Shown in pieces: positions 1 through 9,503 of a stretch of 64,000 bases of DNA. Position 1 is the stretch's first letter. Every line of letters begins with the position of its first letter. Origin of the DNA: Pseudomonas arsenicoxydans (lineage in GTDB: Bacteria; Pseudomonadota; Gammaproteobacteria; Pseudomonadales; Pseudomonadaceae); contig NZ_LT629705.1 of the NCBI RefSeq assembly GCF_900103875.1, positions 3,667,001-3,731,000 on the forward strand, given 5' to 3'. A program made the position numbers and the translations under genes. The notes under the pieces are model-generated. The model worked only from the letters and a program-made list of their open reading frames with translations. It did not search any database and was not told the DNA's origin.

Positions 1-3000
1 GCCGGGCAACCAAGTGGTGGCGCGCAACTTCCGCACCAACGGTGCATTGCCCATGGCCGGCGCGCCGTACTACGAACCGTGCATGGACGATCGGCAAAAA
101 CGCCTGACCAGCAGTGCCGGAATCGGCGAGTTCAATAGTGGCGAGCGTATCGACGGCATGTCCTACAGCGGCTCGTCGACCTTCACCGCCGACCGGCCGC
201 GCATCTACAAAGCCGCGAACATCCAGTTCGACGCGGTCTACAACAAGGTCGGTTACCACTTCCCGCAAGCGCGCATTCTGGCGCTGTGGGAAGACGCCTG
301 GCCGGTGATCACCAAGCAGCGTCCGCCAGAGCCGCTGGTGATGCGCATGAACACCTTCGACTGCGTGCAGTACCAGCAAACCAACCTGGTGCCAGCCGTC
401 TATGAAATGGACGACTATCAAGTGCGCACACCGACCGACGTAATCGGTCAGCACATCCACCTGCCGAAATGGGACCTGACGGCCGCCGACGGTTCGGCCA
501 ACGGCTGGAACTACGAAGACGGCGTACTTTCCCCGGGGGCCGTGCAAGAACGTATCCATGCCATTCGCGAGTTCAACCAGTGCCAAGGCACCGATCCGCG
601 TGACGGCACGCCGGCCTGTCCGAAAGCCAAGAACCACCCGTACTTCGGCCAGTTTGGCCGAGCCGATTGGCTTGGTGCGCGCACTGCGATGCAACGCTGG
701 TTTGTCGATCCGGTGGTGAACAGCAAAGGCGTCGACCGCGGCCTTGGGACCATTTTCACCCACGACCACCTCGGCCCATCGACTCACCAACAGATTGGCC
801 TGTACGCCACCGTGCTGGCAGAACCGGCCGGTTCGACCTGGTTCCACGCCGAAACCGGCGAGCCGTTGTACAGCGGCGCACGGCAGGACGGCGGGCCGAC
901 GTCATGGCAAGCGGTGGTGTCCACCGGTGACCTGGACGGCGACGGCAAGAACGACAGCTTCCGTGAGTTCTTCCTCGAATACAGTGACTTCCAGCACGCC
1001 TATGAAGCCGGGGTGTACGTCGGCGCCGGCCCCAACGGCGTGCCCAATGCGCAAGCCTTTCCGGCCACCGCGGACAGCTTCCGCTACGCGATCAACCCGC
1101 CAGTGCGCAAAGACGCCGAGACCCTTCTTGAACAGGTGGTCGAAGCTCGCGGTGGACTGATGCCTGGCTGCCCAAGCCGGCCGTGCCCACAAGCCATCTC
1201 GGTCGATGACCCTGGCATGTTCGTGGTCAATTACCGCAACGAACCGCTGGCCCTGCGGGTGTATGACCCGAACAAGGTCGGCCCGGACGGCAAGCGTGGC
1301 ATGCAGGCCGACGGCCTGGGCGGTGACCTTGCGTACGCCATGCAAAGCCGCACCGACCGAGCGATCCCGGCGATGAACCTGGCGCCGAACCTGATCACCG
1401 CCGCCACCGGTCCAACCGGCGGCACCACGCTCTTCCCGCCGCACATCAACCGTGGCGGCGCGGAACCGGGTGACCCGTTCACCCCGATGCTGCGCACCTA
1501 CACCGGTGACAACGTGCGGCTGCGGGTGCATGCCGGCGGTCACGAAGAAGAGCACAACGTGACCCTGCATGGCGTGAAGTGGCTGCAAAGCGGTTCCGGT
1601 TACGGCAACAGTTCCAACTCCGGCTGGCGCTCTTCGCAAATGATCGGGATCTCCGAGCAAATGGGCTTCATTGCGCCGGTTTCTATGATGTCCAGTTCGG
1701 CGGCGACCACGGGCGATTACCTGTACTCGATGGACGCTTCGCTGGAAGGGTACTGGAGCGGGATCTGGGGCGTGATGCGCAACTACACCGCGCAACGTAG
1801 CGACCTGTTCGCGCTGCCGAACAACCCGAAACCCGCCGGTGTGCGCAACACCGTGGCGTTTGACGGCGTCTGCCCACGGATCAGCGCCAACCCGAACGGC
1901 ATCGGCACCCGGCCGACGGTGCAACGCAACTATGAAGTGGTTGCCGCGCTGGCCAATGACATCCTTGGCAATCCGTTGAACCTGTCCATGGCCGACCCGG
2001 CCGGGATCGGCCAACACGTCGGCGGGCCGTTGAATGCAGCGGGCGGTACCCTGGTGTACAACTCGCGGGCTGTGAATATTCCTCAGGTCACGGTCAGTGA
2101 TCCCCAGGACGGCACGACGTTTACCATTGGCGGGCAAAGCGGTCCGTTGCACGACCCGACCGCGATCCTGTATGTGCGCAAGTCAGACCTCGATCCGGTC
2201 ACCGGCAAGCTCAAACCCGGTGTGCCTGTCGAACCGCTGGTGCTGCGCGCGACGGCGGGTGACTGCATCAACATCACCCTGGAAAATCGCCTGCCCAGCG
2301 TGATGCCGGACCTGACCCAGACCGCGACGGTGATGGGCATGGTCAAGCGCGATCGCAACGATGGCGAGGGCTCGACCACCTTCAGCAATAACCTGATGCG
2401 GCCGTCCAGCACCGTGGGCCTGCATGCACAATTGCTGGCGTACGACATCACCAAATCCGACGGCACCAACGTCGGCACCAACCCGATCCAGACCGTGCCG
2501 CCACGGGTGGGCAGCACCGGGGCATACCCGACCCGGACCTATCAGTACTACGCCGGGCACCTGGAGCGCGAAGGCAAGCCGATCTCGCAGCTGGGCCGCA
2601 GCGTCGACAACATCAACGCCACGGCTGTGGAGTTCGGCGGGTTGAATTTCACCCCGGCGGACGTGATCAAGCAGCCGCAAAAAGGCCTCGGGGGGGCGAT
2701 GAGCATCCTGCCGATCGGCGCTACCTGGGTCGATGATGCACGCAAAGTCTCGGCGACCGTCACCGCCCCCGGGCAAACCACCTACCGCGATTTCGCGATG
2801 GTCTGGCAGAAGGCGCTGAACATGCGCTGGGCCAACGGTCGTCCGGTGGAAGGCATTGCCTCGGAAGCCGGTGTGCCGACGGATCCGCAGGACAACTCGA
2901 GCATGGCCATCAACTACAAGACCGAGCCGATGTGGTTCCGCTTCGGCCTGCCACCGGACGCGCCATTCGGCCACGCCGACGGTCATGGTTACGGCGATGT

Positions 3001-3445
3001 TCCCAACGCGCACATGGCCTTCAGCAACGCGCTGGTGGGTGGCGATCCACAAACGCCGGTGCTCTATGTGAAACCGGGGCAACCGTTCCGCACCCACATT
3101 CTGATGCCGACCGGTGGCAGCCGTGGGTCGACCTTCCAGCTCGATGGTCACGTCTGGTCGGTGAACCCGTTCCAGTCGGAGAAGAGCGATACCGGTGGTT
3201 ATCCGATGGCCACCCCTGGCGTGGGGTCGGTGCGCTTCGGCTACAACCCGATGTCGATGTACATCGGCGCCCACGAAAGCATCCTGCCAGCGGCGCACTT
3301 CAGCTTCATGCACCCAAGCGCCGGCGGCAGCAACGCGATACCGGGCGACTACCTGTTCCGCGACTACGGCGCGTACGGCAACACCGCAGGGCTTTGGGGA
3401 TTGTTGCGGGTGACCAACGAGCCCGAACCGGCGCCGGCGCCGTAA
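1..3445 (+). CDS. mnxG: Mn(II)-oxidizing multicopper oxidase MnxG, 5' end cut off by window
   Basis: The frame is open from base 2, so the protein enters from upstream; the GTG at 14 is internal. At least 1,147 residues are present, and family members in Mn-oxidizing Pseudomonas are roughly 1,900 residues. Copper-ligand-like motifs seen are HIHLPKWD (452-475), FTHDHLG (near 755-775), HEEEHNVTLHG (from 1541) and FSFMHPSAGG (near 3298-3327). A calcium-loop-like DLDGDGKND lies at 929-955, which fits the Ca-dependent, EF-hand-bearing nature of this family. Family knowledge: MnxG oxidizes Mn(II) to Mn(III/IV) oxide outside the cell. The identity is supported by the SCO chaperone genes downstream and by mnxS1, mcoA, mnxS2 and mnxR 23 kb away. 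It is the first visible gene of an apparent six-gene unit ending at 9284. Another giant multicopper oxidase subfamily is possible but less likely. Confidence 0.88.
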   Translation, partial: PGNQVVARNFRTNGALPMAGAPYYEPCMDDRQKRLTSSAGIGEFNSGERIDGMSYSGSSTFTADRPRIYKAANIQFDAVYNKVGYHFPQARILALWEDAWPVITKQRPPEPLVMRMNTFDCVQYQQTNLVPAVYEMDDYQVRTPTDVIGQHIHLPKWDLTAADGSANGWNYEDGVLSPGAVQERIHAIREFNQCQGTDPRDGTPACPKAKNHPYFGQFGRADWLGARTAMQRWFVDPVVNSKGVDRGLGTIFTHDHLGPSTHQQIGLYATVLAEPAGSTWFHAETGEPLYSGARQDGGPTSWQAVVSTGDLDGDGKNDSFREFFLEYSDFQHAYEAGVYVGAGPNGVPNAQAFPATADSFRYAINPPVRKDAETLLEQVVEARGGLMPGCPSRPCPQAISVDDPGMFVVNYRNEPLALRVYDPNKVGPDGKRGMQADGLGGDLAYAMQSRTDRAIPAMNLAPNLITAATGPTGGTTLFPPHINRGGAEPGDPFTPMLRTYTGDNVRLRVHAGGHEEEHNVTLHGVKWLQSGSGYGNSSNSGWRSSQMIGISEQMGFIAPVSMMSSSAATTGDYLYSMDASLEGYWSGIWGVMRNYTAQRSDLFALPNNPKPAGVRNTVAFDGVCPRISANPNGIGTRPTVQRNYEVVAALANDILGNPLNLSMADPAGIGQHVGGPLNAAGGTLVYNSRAVNIPQVTVSDPQDGTTFTIGGQSGPLHDPTAILYVRKSDLDPVTGKLKPGVPVEPLVLRATAGDCINITLENRLPSVMPDLTQTATVMGMVKRDRNDGEGSTTFSNNLMRPSSTVGLHAQLLAYDITKSDGTNVGTNPIQTVPPRVGSTGAYPTRTYQYYAGHLEREGKPISQLGRSVDNINATAVEFGGLNFTPADVIKQPQKGLGGAMSILPIGATWVDDARKVSATVTAPGQTTYRDFAMVWQKALNMRWANGRPVEGIASEAGVPTDPQDNSSMAINYKTEPMWFRFGLPPDAPFGHADGHGYGDVPNAHMAFSNALVGGDPQTPVLYVKPGQPFRTHILMPTGGSRGSTFQLDGHVWSVNPFQSEKSDTGGYPMATPGVGSVRFGYNPMSMYIGAHESILPAAHFSFMHPSAGGSNAIPGDYLFRDYGAYGNTAGLWGLLRVTNEPEPAPAP

Positions 3446-3516
3446 GACGAGGGATGGGGGCCGACACCGCTCCCACAAGGGATAAGGCAGACACAGATCT
3501 GTAAGGGGAGAGTCGT

Positions 3517-5469
3517 ATGAACAGGACCATCAAAACCACCGTTGGCGTACTGGTCGTTGCGGTGGCGCTCATCAGCTTCGGCATCTGGCGCACCGCGCCG
3601 CCGAGCATGCTGAGCGAGGTTGCCCTGCCGGACACCTGGAGCGCTCAGAACCTCTCCCGTGACGGTGTGTCGGTGGCACTTGAGGTCAAGCCATTGGCCA
3701 AAGACGGCGTGTTGCGTGAAGGCGAGTTTGCCGACGTGCAGTTCCGGGTCACCGATAGTGCCTCGGGCCAGCCGTTGTCGGGGGTGAACCCCGGCGCCTG
3801 GCTCGACCCGGAAACCGTCGCCGCCGACCAGGCCCAGGGCCGTGAACAAAGCTGCAAGGCACGGGTCGGGGTTTTCCTCAAATCGAGTATCGGCGCACGG
3901 CCGATGCTCGACCTCAACAGCTACTTCCTGTTGGTGATGAGCCGCGACGCCAGCGTTTCGGTGGTCGATCCCTCGGTCTCGGTGGGTGGCATCACCAGCA
4001 CCCTGGCACGCATCGACATCAAGCAGCCGCCGATGGATTGGGTCACCCCCAAGGACAACAAGCGGGTGTTCGTCTCCATGCCGACGGCCAATGAAATCGC
4101 GGTGATCGACAGCGCCCAATTCAAGTTGCTCGACTCGGTCGCCGCCGGCAGCAACCCGGTGCGCGTGGCGTTGCAACCGGACGAGCGCCTGCTGTGGGTG
4201 GGCAACAATGCCAAAACCGTCGAGGAATCCGGCGTCACGGTGATCGACGCCCGCAGCCTCAAGCCGCTCAAACACCTGGCCACCGGTGCCGGGCACCATG
4301 AAATCGCTTTCAGCAAAGACAGCCGTTACGCCTTCGTCAGTAACCGCGACGACGGCACCCTGAGCATTATCGAGATTGCCAGCCTGACCCTGAGCAAACA
4401 GCTCAAGACCGGTTCGCACCCGCTGTCGGTGGCGTACTCGCCGCTGTCCCAGGCGATTTATGTCGCCGATGGCCAGGACGGCACTGTCACCGTGGTCGAC
4501 ACCAGCAGCCTCGCCGTGCGCCGGGTGATCAAGATGAAGCTGGGCCTGGGCCCGATGGGTTTCAGCGCCGACGGGCGTTTCGGCATCGTCCTCAACACCC
4601 TGGAAAACCAGGTGGCGGTGATCGATGCGGCCACCGATTCGCTGATCCATGAACTGGACGTGTCCGCCGAACCCTACCAAGTGGTGTTCACCAAGGCTTA
4701 TGCCTATGTGCGTGGTCTGGCATCGGCCAAGGTCACGATGATCAACCTGTCGTCACTCGGGGCAGGGCGCACGCCGATCAGCCAGGGTTTTGAAGCCGGG
4801 CCTCAGGCGCCACGGCTGGCTGGTGATTTGCCACTGGCCTCGAGCCTGGCGGTGTCGCGCGATGACAATGCGGTGTTCGTGGTCAACCCGGTGGACAACA
4901 CCACCTATTTCTACGCCGAAGGCATGAACGCGCCGATGTCCGGTTACCCCAATCGCGGGCAAGTGGCGCGTGCAGCGATGGTCATCGACCGCAGCCTGCG
5001 TGAAGTCGAGCCAGGGCTGTACAGCGCGCGGATCAAGCTGCCGGCAGCGGGGCGCTTCGACGTGGCGTTCCTGCTCAACCAGCCGAACATCATTCATTGC
5101 TTCACCGCGCTGGTAGAGCCGGACAAGAACCTTGAACAGCACGCAGGCGTGCCGAAAGTGGAGTTCATGCTCGACAAGTCCACCGCCGCCCTCGGCAGTC
5201 CCTATGTCGTGCGCTTTCGCATCGTCGAAGGCAAGCAGAAGGCGCAGCGCAGCGGGGTCAAGGATGTTCAGGTGCGCTATTTCCGCGCCCCGACGTCCCG
5301 AGCCCAGCAAGTCGCCGCGCTGGAAGTGGGCAACGGCATTTACGAAGCCCCGGTGAACCTCGACCAGGACGGCGCCTGGTACCTGCACGTGCGGGCGTCG
5401 TCCCTGGGCGCGAATTTCGATGACACGACCTTTGCCAGCGTTCGGGTGTTGCCCGGCGATGTCCACTGA
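3517..5469 (+). CDS. membrane-anchored YVTN/YncE-type beta-propeller protein in the mnxG unit
   Basis: 650 residues, preceded by a clear ribosome site (GGGGAGAG) before the ATG. Residues about 5-20 form one hydrophobic segment (signal anchor), so the rest is periplasmic or extracellular. The middle (about 165-430) holds repeated blades with the pattern V..ID....L........P..V...P, seen for example in NEIAVIDS, GVTVIDAR and GTVTVVDT, typical of YncE/cytochrome cd1-like propellers. The last 180 residues are beta-rich with no motif I recognise. No heme-binding CxxCH is present. Its role is unknown. Its place between mnxG and two SCO chaperones suggests help in oxidase maturation, binding or electron flow, which is inference. 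Confidence 0.75.
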   Translation: MNRTIKTTVGVLVVAVALISFGIWRTAPPSMLSEVALPDTWSAQNLSRDGVSVALEVKPLAKDGVLREGEFADVQFRVTDSASGQPLSGVNPGAWLDPETVAADQAQGREQSCKARVGVFLKSSIGARPMLDLNSYFLLVMSRDASVSVVDPSVSVGGITSTLARIDIKQPPMDWVTPKDNKRVFVSMPTANEIAVIDSAQFKLLDSVAAGSNPVRVALQPDERLLWVGNNAKTVEESGVTVIDARSLKPLKHLATGAGHHEIAFSKDSRYAFVSNRDDGTLSIIEIASLTLSKQLKTGSHPLSVAYSPLSQAIYVADGQDGTVTVVDTSSLAVRRVIKMKLGLGPMGFSADGRFGIVLNTLENQVAVIDAATDSLIHELDVSAEPYQVVFTKAYAYVRGLASAKVTMINLSSLGAGRTPISQGFEAGPQAPRLAGDLPLASSLAVSRDDNAVFVVNPVDNTTYFYAEGMNAPMSGYPNRGQVARAAMVIDRSLREVEPGLYSARIKLPAAGRFDVAFLLNQPNIIHCFTALVEPDKNLEQHAGVPKVEFMLDKSTAALGSPYVVRFRIVEGKQKAQRSGVKDVQVRYFRAPTSRAQQVAALEVGNGIYEAPVNLDQDGAWYLHVRASSLGANFDDTTFASVRVLPGDVH

Positions 5470-5482
5470 AGAGGAAACCGAC

Positions 5483-6139
5483 ATGAAGCGATTCGCACAC
5501 CGTGGACTGCTGACGTTCTGCCTGCTGGCGGCCGGTATCGGTCAAGCCCTGGCGCACTCGGCGGATGAGCATTCCGGGCATGACATGCCGGCCAAGAGCG
5601 CCACGTCGGAAAGCGCCCAGGTCAAATTCGCCGACGTCGCGCTGGTGGACCAGAACGGTAAACCGGTGCGTCTTGAAAAGGACCTGGTGACCAACAAGAT
5701 CGTGGTCATGAGCTTCATCTACACCAGCTGCACCACGGTGTGCCCGGTGGTGTCCTCGATCATGGGCAAGGTGCAGAAACAGCTCGGCGCGCGGGTTGGC
5801 GGTGAAGTGCAACTGGTGTCGATCAGCATCGACCCGCAGCGCGATGACGCCAAGCGTCTGAACGACTACGCGCGCAACTTCCAGCGCGGCCCGGGCTGGA
5901 GCTGGCTGACCGGCAGCGCGCAATCGATCACTGAAACCCTCAAGGGCCTCGGCACCTTCAGCGGCGACTTCAAAAGCCACCAGCCATTGATCCTCGTCGG
6001 CGACGGCAACAGCCGCCACTGGACCCGCTACTACGGCTTCACCGATCCGGCCGTGCTGACCCGCCAAGTCGAGAAACTCAGCGGCCAGCGCAACGCCCAT
6101 GCCAAACACACCGCCATAGCCATGGAGCAACAGCCATGA
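5483..6139 (+). CDS. SCO1/SenC copper chaperone (first of three)
   Basis: 218 residues. I chose the ATG at 5483 because a GAAGAGGAAA ribosome site precedes it and a signal peptide (hydrophobic residues about 9-24) begins there; an upstream in-frame start would run into the previous gene. The thioredoxin-fold SCO motif CxxxC is Cys83/Cys87 (SCTTVCP), and the distal histidine that completes the copper site lies in HQPLILVGD. The mature N-terminus is His-rich (HSADEHSGHD), a possible extra metal site. SCO proteins deliver copper or reduce cysteines at copper sites; here the likely client is MnxG. The stop overlaps the next gene's start by ATGA, so the two are translationally coupled. Confidence 0.88.
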   Translation: MKRFAHRGLLTFCLLAAGIGQALAHSADEHSGHDMPAKSATSESAQVKFADVALVDQNGKPVRLEKDLVTNKIVVMSFIYTSCTTVCPVVSSIMGKVQKQLGARVGGEVQLVSISIDPQRDDAKRLNDYARNFQRGPGWSWLTGSAQSITETLKGLGTFSGDFKSHQPLILVGDGNSRHWTRYYGFTDPAVLTRQVEKLSGQRNAHAKHTAIAMEQQP

Positions 6140-6756
6140 AAGCGCTCGCGTTGATCTTCCTCACCATGTGTTTCTGCGTGATCAGCTTCCTCGCGTTTTC
6201 CCATGAAGAACACGCAGAGCCCGCGCCGGCTGTCGCCGCTGCACAACCGGCGACCGGCACTCATGATGCGAAAACCTGGTTTACCGACACACCGTTGCAG
6301 GACCAGAACGGCAACACCCTGCGCTTCTACAGCGATGCGCTGCAAAACCGTGTGGTGCTGCTCAACGTGATTTACACCAGTTGCACCGATGCCTGCCCGC
6401 TGATCACCCGCAAGCTCAAGGAAGTGCGTGAGTTGCTGGGCGACAAGGCCGATGGCATCACCTTTATTTCCCTTACCAGTGATCCGCTGCAGGACAGGCC
6501 AGCGGTGCTCAAGGCTTACACCTTGAAGCAGGGCGTCGATGGTCCTCACTGGCTTTTTCTTACCGGCGACAAGGCCCAAATGGACCTTGTACTGGGGCGC
6601 ATCGGCCAGATCGTGCCGACCCCCGAGCAGCATTCAACACAGTTGATCGTGGGTGACGTGGCCAACAAACGCTGGAGCAAGATTCGTCCCGATGCGCCGG
6701 CTGCCGCCATTGCCCAGCGCTTGCAGTTGCTGACAATGCCCGTGGCCGGCCGTTGA
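6136..6756 (+). CDS. SCO1/SenC copper chaperone (second of three)
   Basis: 206 residues with a hydrophobic N-terminal segment (about 3-21) acting as signal or anchor, followed by His/Glu-rich HEEHAE. The copper motif is Cys83/Cys87 in SCTDACP, and the third ligand candidate is the histidine of HSTQLIVGD near the C-terminus. It starts inside the stop of the preceding SCO gene (ATGA overlap). Two different SCO proteins in tandem suggest separate jobs, such as copper delivery and thiol reduction, though the sequence does not show which does which. Confidence 0.86.
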   Translation: MKALALIFLTMCFCVISFLAFSHEEHAEPAPAVAAAQPATGTHDAKTWFTDTPLQDQNGNTLRFYSDALQNRVVLLNVIYTSCTDACPLITRKLKEVRELLGDKADGITFISLTSDPLQDRPAVLKAYTLKQGVDGPHWLFLTGDKAQMDLVLGRIGQIVPTPEQHSTQLIVGDVANKRWSKIRPDAPAAAIAQRLQLLTMPVAGR

Positions 6757-6765
6757 GTCCGGGCC

Positions 6766-8316
6766 ATGAAAACCTCCCTCGTCCTCGGCCTGCTCCTCCT
6801 TGGCGGCATCAGCCTTGCCGCCGATGCGCTGCCACTGAGCCCCAGCGAAAGCGCCGGTAAACGGCTGTACCGCGAAGGGGTGTCGGCGAGCGGTGAGCCG
6901 ATCATGGCCAGGGTCGGTGCGGCGGATATGCTGCTGCCAGCCACCAGCCTGCCGTGCGCCAATTGTCATGGCGCCGACGGTCAGGGGCGGCCCGAGGGTG
7001 GGGTCAGGCCGCCGGACATCAGTTGGTCGCGTCTTACCAGCAGTTACGGTCAGCAGCAGGTCAATGGCCGCGATTACCCGGCCTACACCGAGGGCACATT
7101 GGCCCGTGCGATCCAGGAGGGACGCGACTCGGCCAACAATCGACTGGACCCGGCCATGCCGCGGTTTGTGTTGTCGATGAATGATCAGCGCAACCTCTCG
7201 GCCTACCTCAAACGTGTGGCCGATGACCGCGATCCCGGCCTGAGTGCCGACACTTTGCACCTGGGTACCTTGCTGCCGCGCCAGGGGCCGTTGAGTGAAG
7301 AGGGCGCCACGGTGGCGGCGGTGCTCAGGGGCTGCGTGGCGCGGATCAATGAGGCGGGGGGCATTCATGGCCGGCAATTACGCCTGACCATCCTCGACCC
7401 AGGGCCCGATCGTGCCAGTGCCGAGCAGGCGCTGGAGCGCTTGATCGGGCAGGAACAGGTGTTCGCCCTGATCGCGCCGTTGGCACCGGCGCTCGACACG
7501 GAACTGGTCGAGCGCCTGGAAAGCGCCGGGGTTCCGCTGATCGGGCCGCTCTCGCTGCAGGGCTCGCCCCAGGCCAGTCGGCAGATTTTCGAACCGCTGC
7601 CGGGCTTGCGTGAGCAACTGTTCGCCCTGGCCGACTACGCCACCAGCAGTTTGCGCGTGCTTCAGGGACCGACGCTGATCACTTACCCGGACGAGCCGAG
7701 CCAACGCCTGGCGGCGCAGACCCTCGGCCAATACCTGCAAGACCACGCCTGGCAGCAAGTACGGCTGCAAGCCTACAACTCCGCGCAGGACGAACTGCCG
7801 TTGGGCTCGCGCTCGGTGTTCTACCTGGGCAGCAGCGGCGGTTTCAGCCGACTGGCCGAGCGCTTGCAGACGGCGGGGCAGGTGCCGTACCTGTTCGCGG
7901 CGTCGAATCAGGTCGCTGGCGATCTGTTTCAGGTGCCCAGTGATTTTTCCCGGCGGGTGTTTCTGGCGTATCCGTTCGTGCCCAGTGACTGGACGCTGGC
8001 CGGACGCCTGGCGTTGACGCAATTGCGCGAACATCAGGGGCTTGGCGGTGAGCACGCGGTGCTGCAAGTCGGTGCCTACAGTTCGATGCTGCTGTTGAGT
8101 GAAGGCATGAAGCAGGCCGGGCGCGACGCCAGCCGCGAGAAGCTGATCAACGCCCTGGAAGGCTTGCACGATTTCGACACAGGGCTGACCCCGCTGATCA
8201 GCTTCGGACCGGGGCGCCGGCTGGGCTTGAACGGTGCCCATATCGTCACCGTCGATTTACCCGACCAGCGCTTCTATCTGGTGGCCCCTTACAAACCCAT
8301 TGCCGCGACACCCTGA
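6766..8316 (+). CDS. exported fusion of cytochrome c domain and periplasmic-binding-protein domain
   Basis: 516 residues starting 10 bp after the second SCO gene. A signal peptide (about 1-19, ending SLAADA) is followed by a class I cytochrome c domain with the heme motif CANCH at residues 64-68. From about 160 onward it looks like a type I periplasmic binding protein of the branched-chain amino-acid receptor class (LGTLLPRQGPLS, then GGIHGRQLRLTILD, IAPLAPALDTEL and VPLIGPLS). No ABC transporter genes lie beside it, so a sensory or electron-transfer role is more likely than uptake. The domain pairing is unusual. Its location suggests a role in electron flow from the Mn oxidase, which is inference. 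Confidence 0.8.
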   Translation: MKTSLVLGLLLLGGISLAADALPLSPSESAGKRLYREGVSASGEPIMARVGAADMLLPATSLPCANCHGADGQGRPEGGVRPPDISWSRLTSSYGQQQVNGRDYPAYTEGTLARAIQEGRDSANNRLDPAMPRFVLSMNDQRNLSAYLKRVADDRDPGLSADTLHLGTLLPRQGPLSEEGATVAAVLRGCVARINEAGGIHGRQLRLTILDPGPDRASAEQALERLIGQEQVFALIAPLAPALDTELVERLESAGVPLIGPLSLQGSPQASRQIFEPLPGLREQLFALADYATSSLRVLQGPTLITYPDEPSQRLAAQTLGQYLQDHAWQQVRLQAYNSAQDELPLGSRSVFYLGSSGGFSRLAERLQTAGQVPYLFAASNQVAGDLFQVPSDFSRRVFLAYPFVPSDWTLAGRLALTQLREHQGLGGEHAVLQVGAYSSMLLLSEGMKQAGRDASREKLINALEGLHDFDTGLTPLISFGPGRRLGLNGAHIVTVDLPDQRFYLVAPYKPIAATP

Positions 8317-8330
8317 CCGGAGGCCTGACA

Positions 8331-9284
8331 ATGAAACTCAAGGCTTTGTTGATCCTGCTCACGATGTGGGTCCCCGTGGCGTTGTGCAATAACGGTCCGG
8401 CTGCCGCGCGGGTCAATGGCGAGGAAATCTCCGAGTTCCGCCTGGAGCGCTATTTCGCTGAATTCCTGGAGGACCAGGGGCGGGCAGTGGCCAGCATTCG
8501 CAGTCCCAAGGCGTACAAGCAATTGCGCCAGAAAGCCCTGGACGCTCTGATCGACAAGGAGTTGCTGTGGCAGGAAGCGCTCAAGCGCGGGGTGGTGATC
8601 AGTGACGAGGTGGTGCAAACCCAGATCGACCAGACCCGCCGGGCCATCGGCGGTGCCGAGGTGTTCGCCCGCCGTCTTGCCGATGCCGGTTTCGACGAGG
8701 CCGGTTTTACCGAGTACACCCGCCGTGAGCTGGCCGCGCAGCAGGTGTTTGCCGATCTGGTCCGGGTGGCGGAGCCGGATGAACAGCAGGTCCGTGCTTT
8801 CTTTGAGGAACATCGCGCCGAAATGAGCCGCCCCGAACAGATCCAGGCACGGCATATTTTGATCAAGGTGCCTCAGGGAGCCGATGCCGCCACAGTTGAA
8901 GCCGCCCGACTACGCTTAGAAGAGATGCGTGTGAAAGTGACTCAGGGCGAGGACTTCGCCAGCGTGGCCCGGACCGGTTCCGAAGACGCGACGGCCACCG
9001 TTGGCGGGGATCTGGGCTATTTTCCTCGCGGACGCATGATGCCGGCGTTCGACGCCGCGGCGTTTGCCCTGGCCCCCGGCGAGGTCAGCGCACCGGTGCG
9101 TACCCCGTTGGGTTGGCATTTGATCTACCTACAGAACCACCAGGAGGCAGCCGATGTCTCAGAAGTTCAGGGGCTTGAAATGGTTCGGGCGTACCTTGCC
9201 CGACAGCAAAACGCTCAGGCTCGTCTCCAGGTTCTGGCGAAGCTTCGATCGAGCAATCGAATCGAGCGGATTGACGATGATTGA
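8331..9284 (+). CDS. exported parvulin-type peptidyl-prolyl isomerase (PpiC/SurA family)
   Basis: 317 residues. An N-terminal signal peptide (about 1-19) is followed by a SurA-like N-terminal chaperone region (ARVNGEEISEFRL..., ALDALIDKELLWQEALK). The parvulin domain lies at about 175-275, with QARHILIKV, GGDLGYFPRG, MMPAFDAAAF and TPLGWHLIYL as hallmark blocks. It would help fold secreted proteins in the periplasm, plausibly the very large MnxG. It is the last gene of the mnxG unit; the following 219 bp hold regulatory palindromes and a new promoter. Confidence 0.88.
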   Translation: MKLKALLILLTMWVPVALCNNGPAAARVNGEEISEFRLERYFAEFLEDQGRAVASIRSPKAYKQLRQKALDALIDKELLWQEALKRGVVISDEVVQTQIDQTRRAIGGAEVFARRLADAGFDEAGFTEYTRRELAAQQVFADLVRVAEPDEQQVRAFFEEHRAEMSRPEQIQARHILIKVPQGADAATVEAARLRLEEMRVKVTQGEDFASVARTGSEDATATVGGDLGYFPRGRMMPAFDAAAFALAPGEVSAPVRTPLGWHLIYLQNHQEAADVSEVQGLEMVRAYLARQQNAQARLQVLAKLRSSNRIERIDDD

Positions 9285-9292
9285 AGGTTTCC

Positions 9293-9306
9293 CCCCAAAT
9301 GTGGGG
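9293..9306. promoter_or_regulatory. CCCC-N6-GGGG palindrome 1, candidate activator site for the export/curli operon
   Basis: CCCC-AAATGT-GGGG, embedded in a longer inverted repeat (TTTCCCC...GGGGAAA, 9288-9309). Its centre is 42 bp from that of palindrome 2, four helical turns, and about 125 bp upstream of the -24 element. The same pattern recurs upstream of two other sigma54 promoters in this window. The alternative reading is a stem without a T-tract acting as a weak terminator of the mnxG unit. Confidence 0.5.
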
Positions 9307-9334
9307 AAAGCTTCAGGGGCAATTCCGAGTGCTT

Positions 9335-9348
9335 CCCCGCCTTTGGGG
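9335..9348. promoter_or_regulatory. CCCC-N6-GGGG palindrome 2, candidate activator site
   Basis: CCCC-GCCTTT-GGGG, about 83 bp upstream of the -24 element of the promoter at 9423. It is phased at 42 bp with palindrome 1, as expected for two bound activator dimers on one DNA face. Assignment to MnxR is inference. Confidence 0.5.
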
Positions 9349-9422
9349 GATGGAGTTCCTGAGATAAAAGTTTTTTCCACGAAAATCAATAAGTTGTATC
9401 GGTCGAAAACCGGCGCTCAGCC

Positions 9423-9437
9423 TGGCATGAAGTGTGC
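9423..9437 (+). promoter_or_regulatory. sigma54 (-24/-12) promoter of the export/curli operon
   Basis: TGGCATGAAGTGTGC matches the RpoN consensus TGGCACG-N4-TTGC with the invariant GG and GC at exact spacing and two mismatches. It lies 67 bp before the TTG start of the receiver-domain gene, leaving room for a short leader, and no better sigma70 promoter is visible. The nearest activator of the right class in the window is MnxR. Confidence 0.7.
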
Positions 9438-9503
9438 GTTAGCCTAATCAAGGCGCGTACTCCCAGGCACGAATATCGGACCTGCGGTTTCAAGGAGTCC
9501 ACC

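Noticed and set aside
14..16. GTG at 14 as the mnxG start
   Set aside because: The frame is open to the window edge, no ribosome site precedes it, and the family is far longer.
902..3478. Long minus-strand open frames opposite mnxG
   Set aside because: Low-complexity Arg/His-rich translations, no ribosome sites, and clear coding on the plus strand.
9288..9350. Two GC hairpins read as plain terminators of the mnxG unit
   Set aside because: No T-tracts follow either stem, and their CCCC-N6-GGGG form, 42-bp phasing and distance from a sigma54 promoter fit activator sites better. A terminator role is not excluded.
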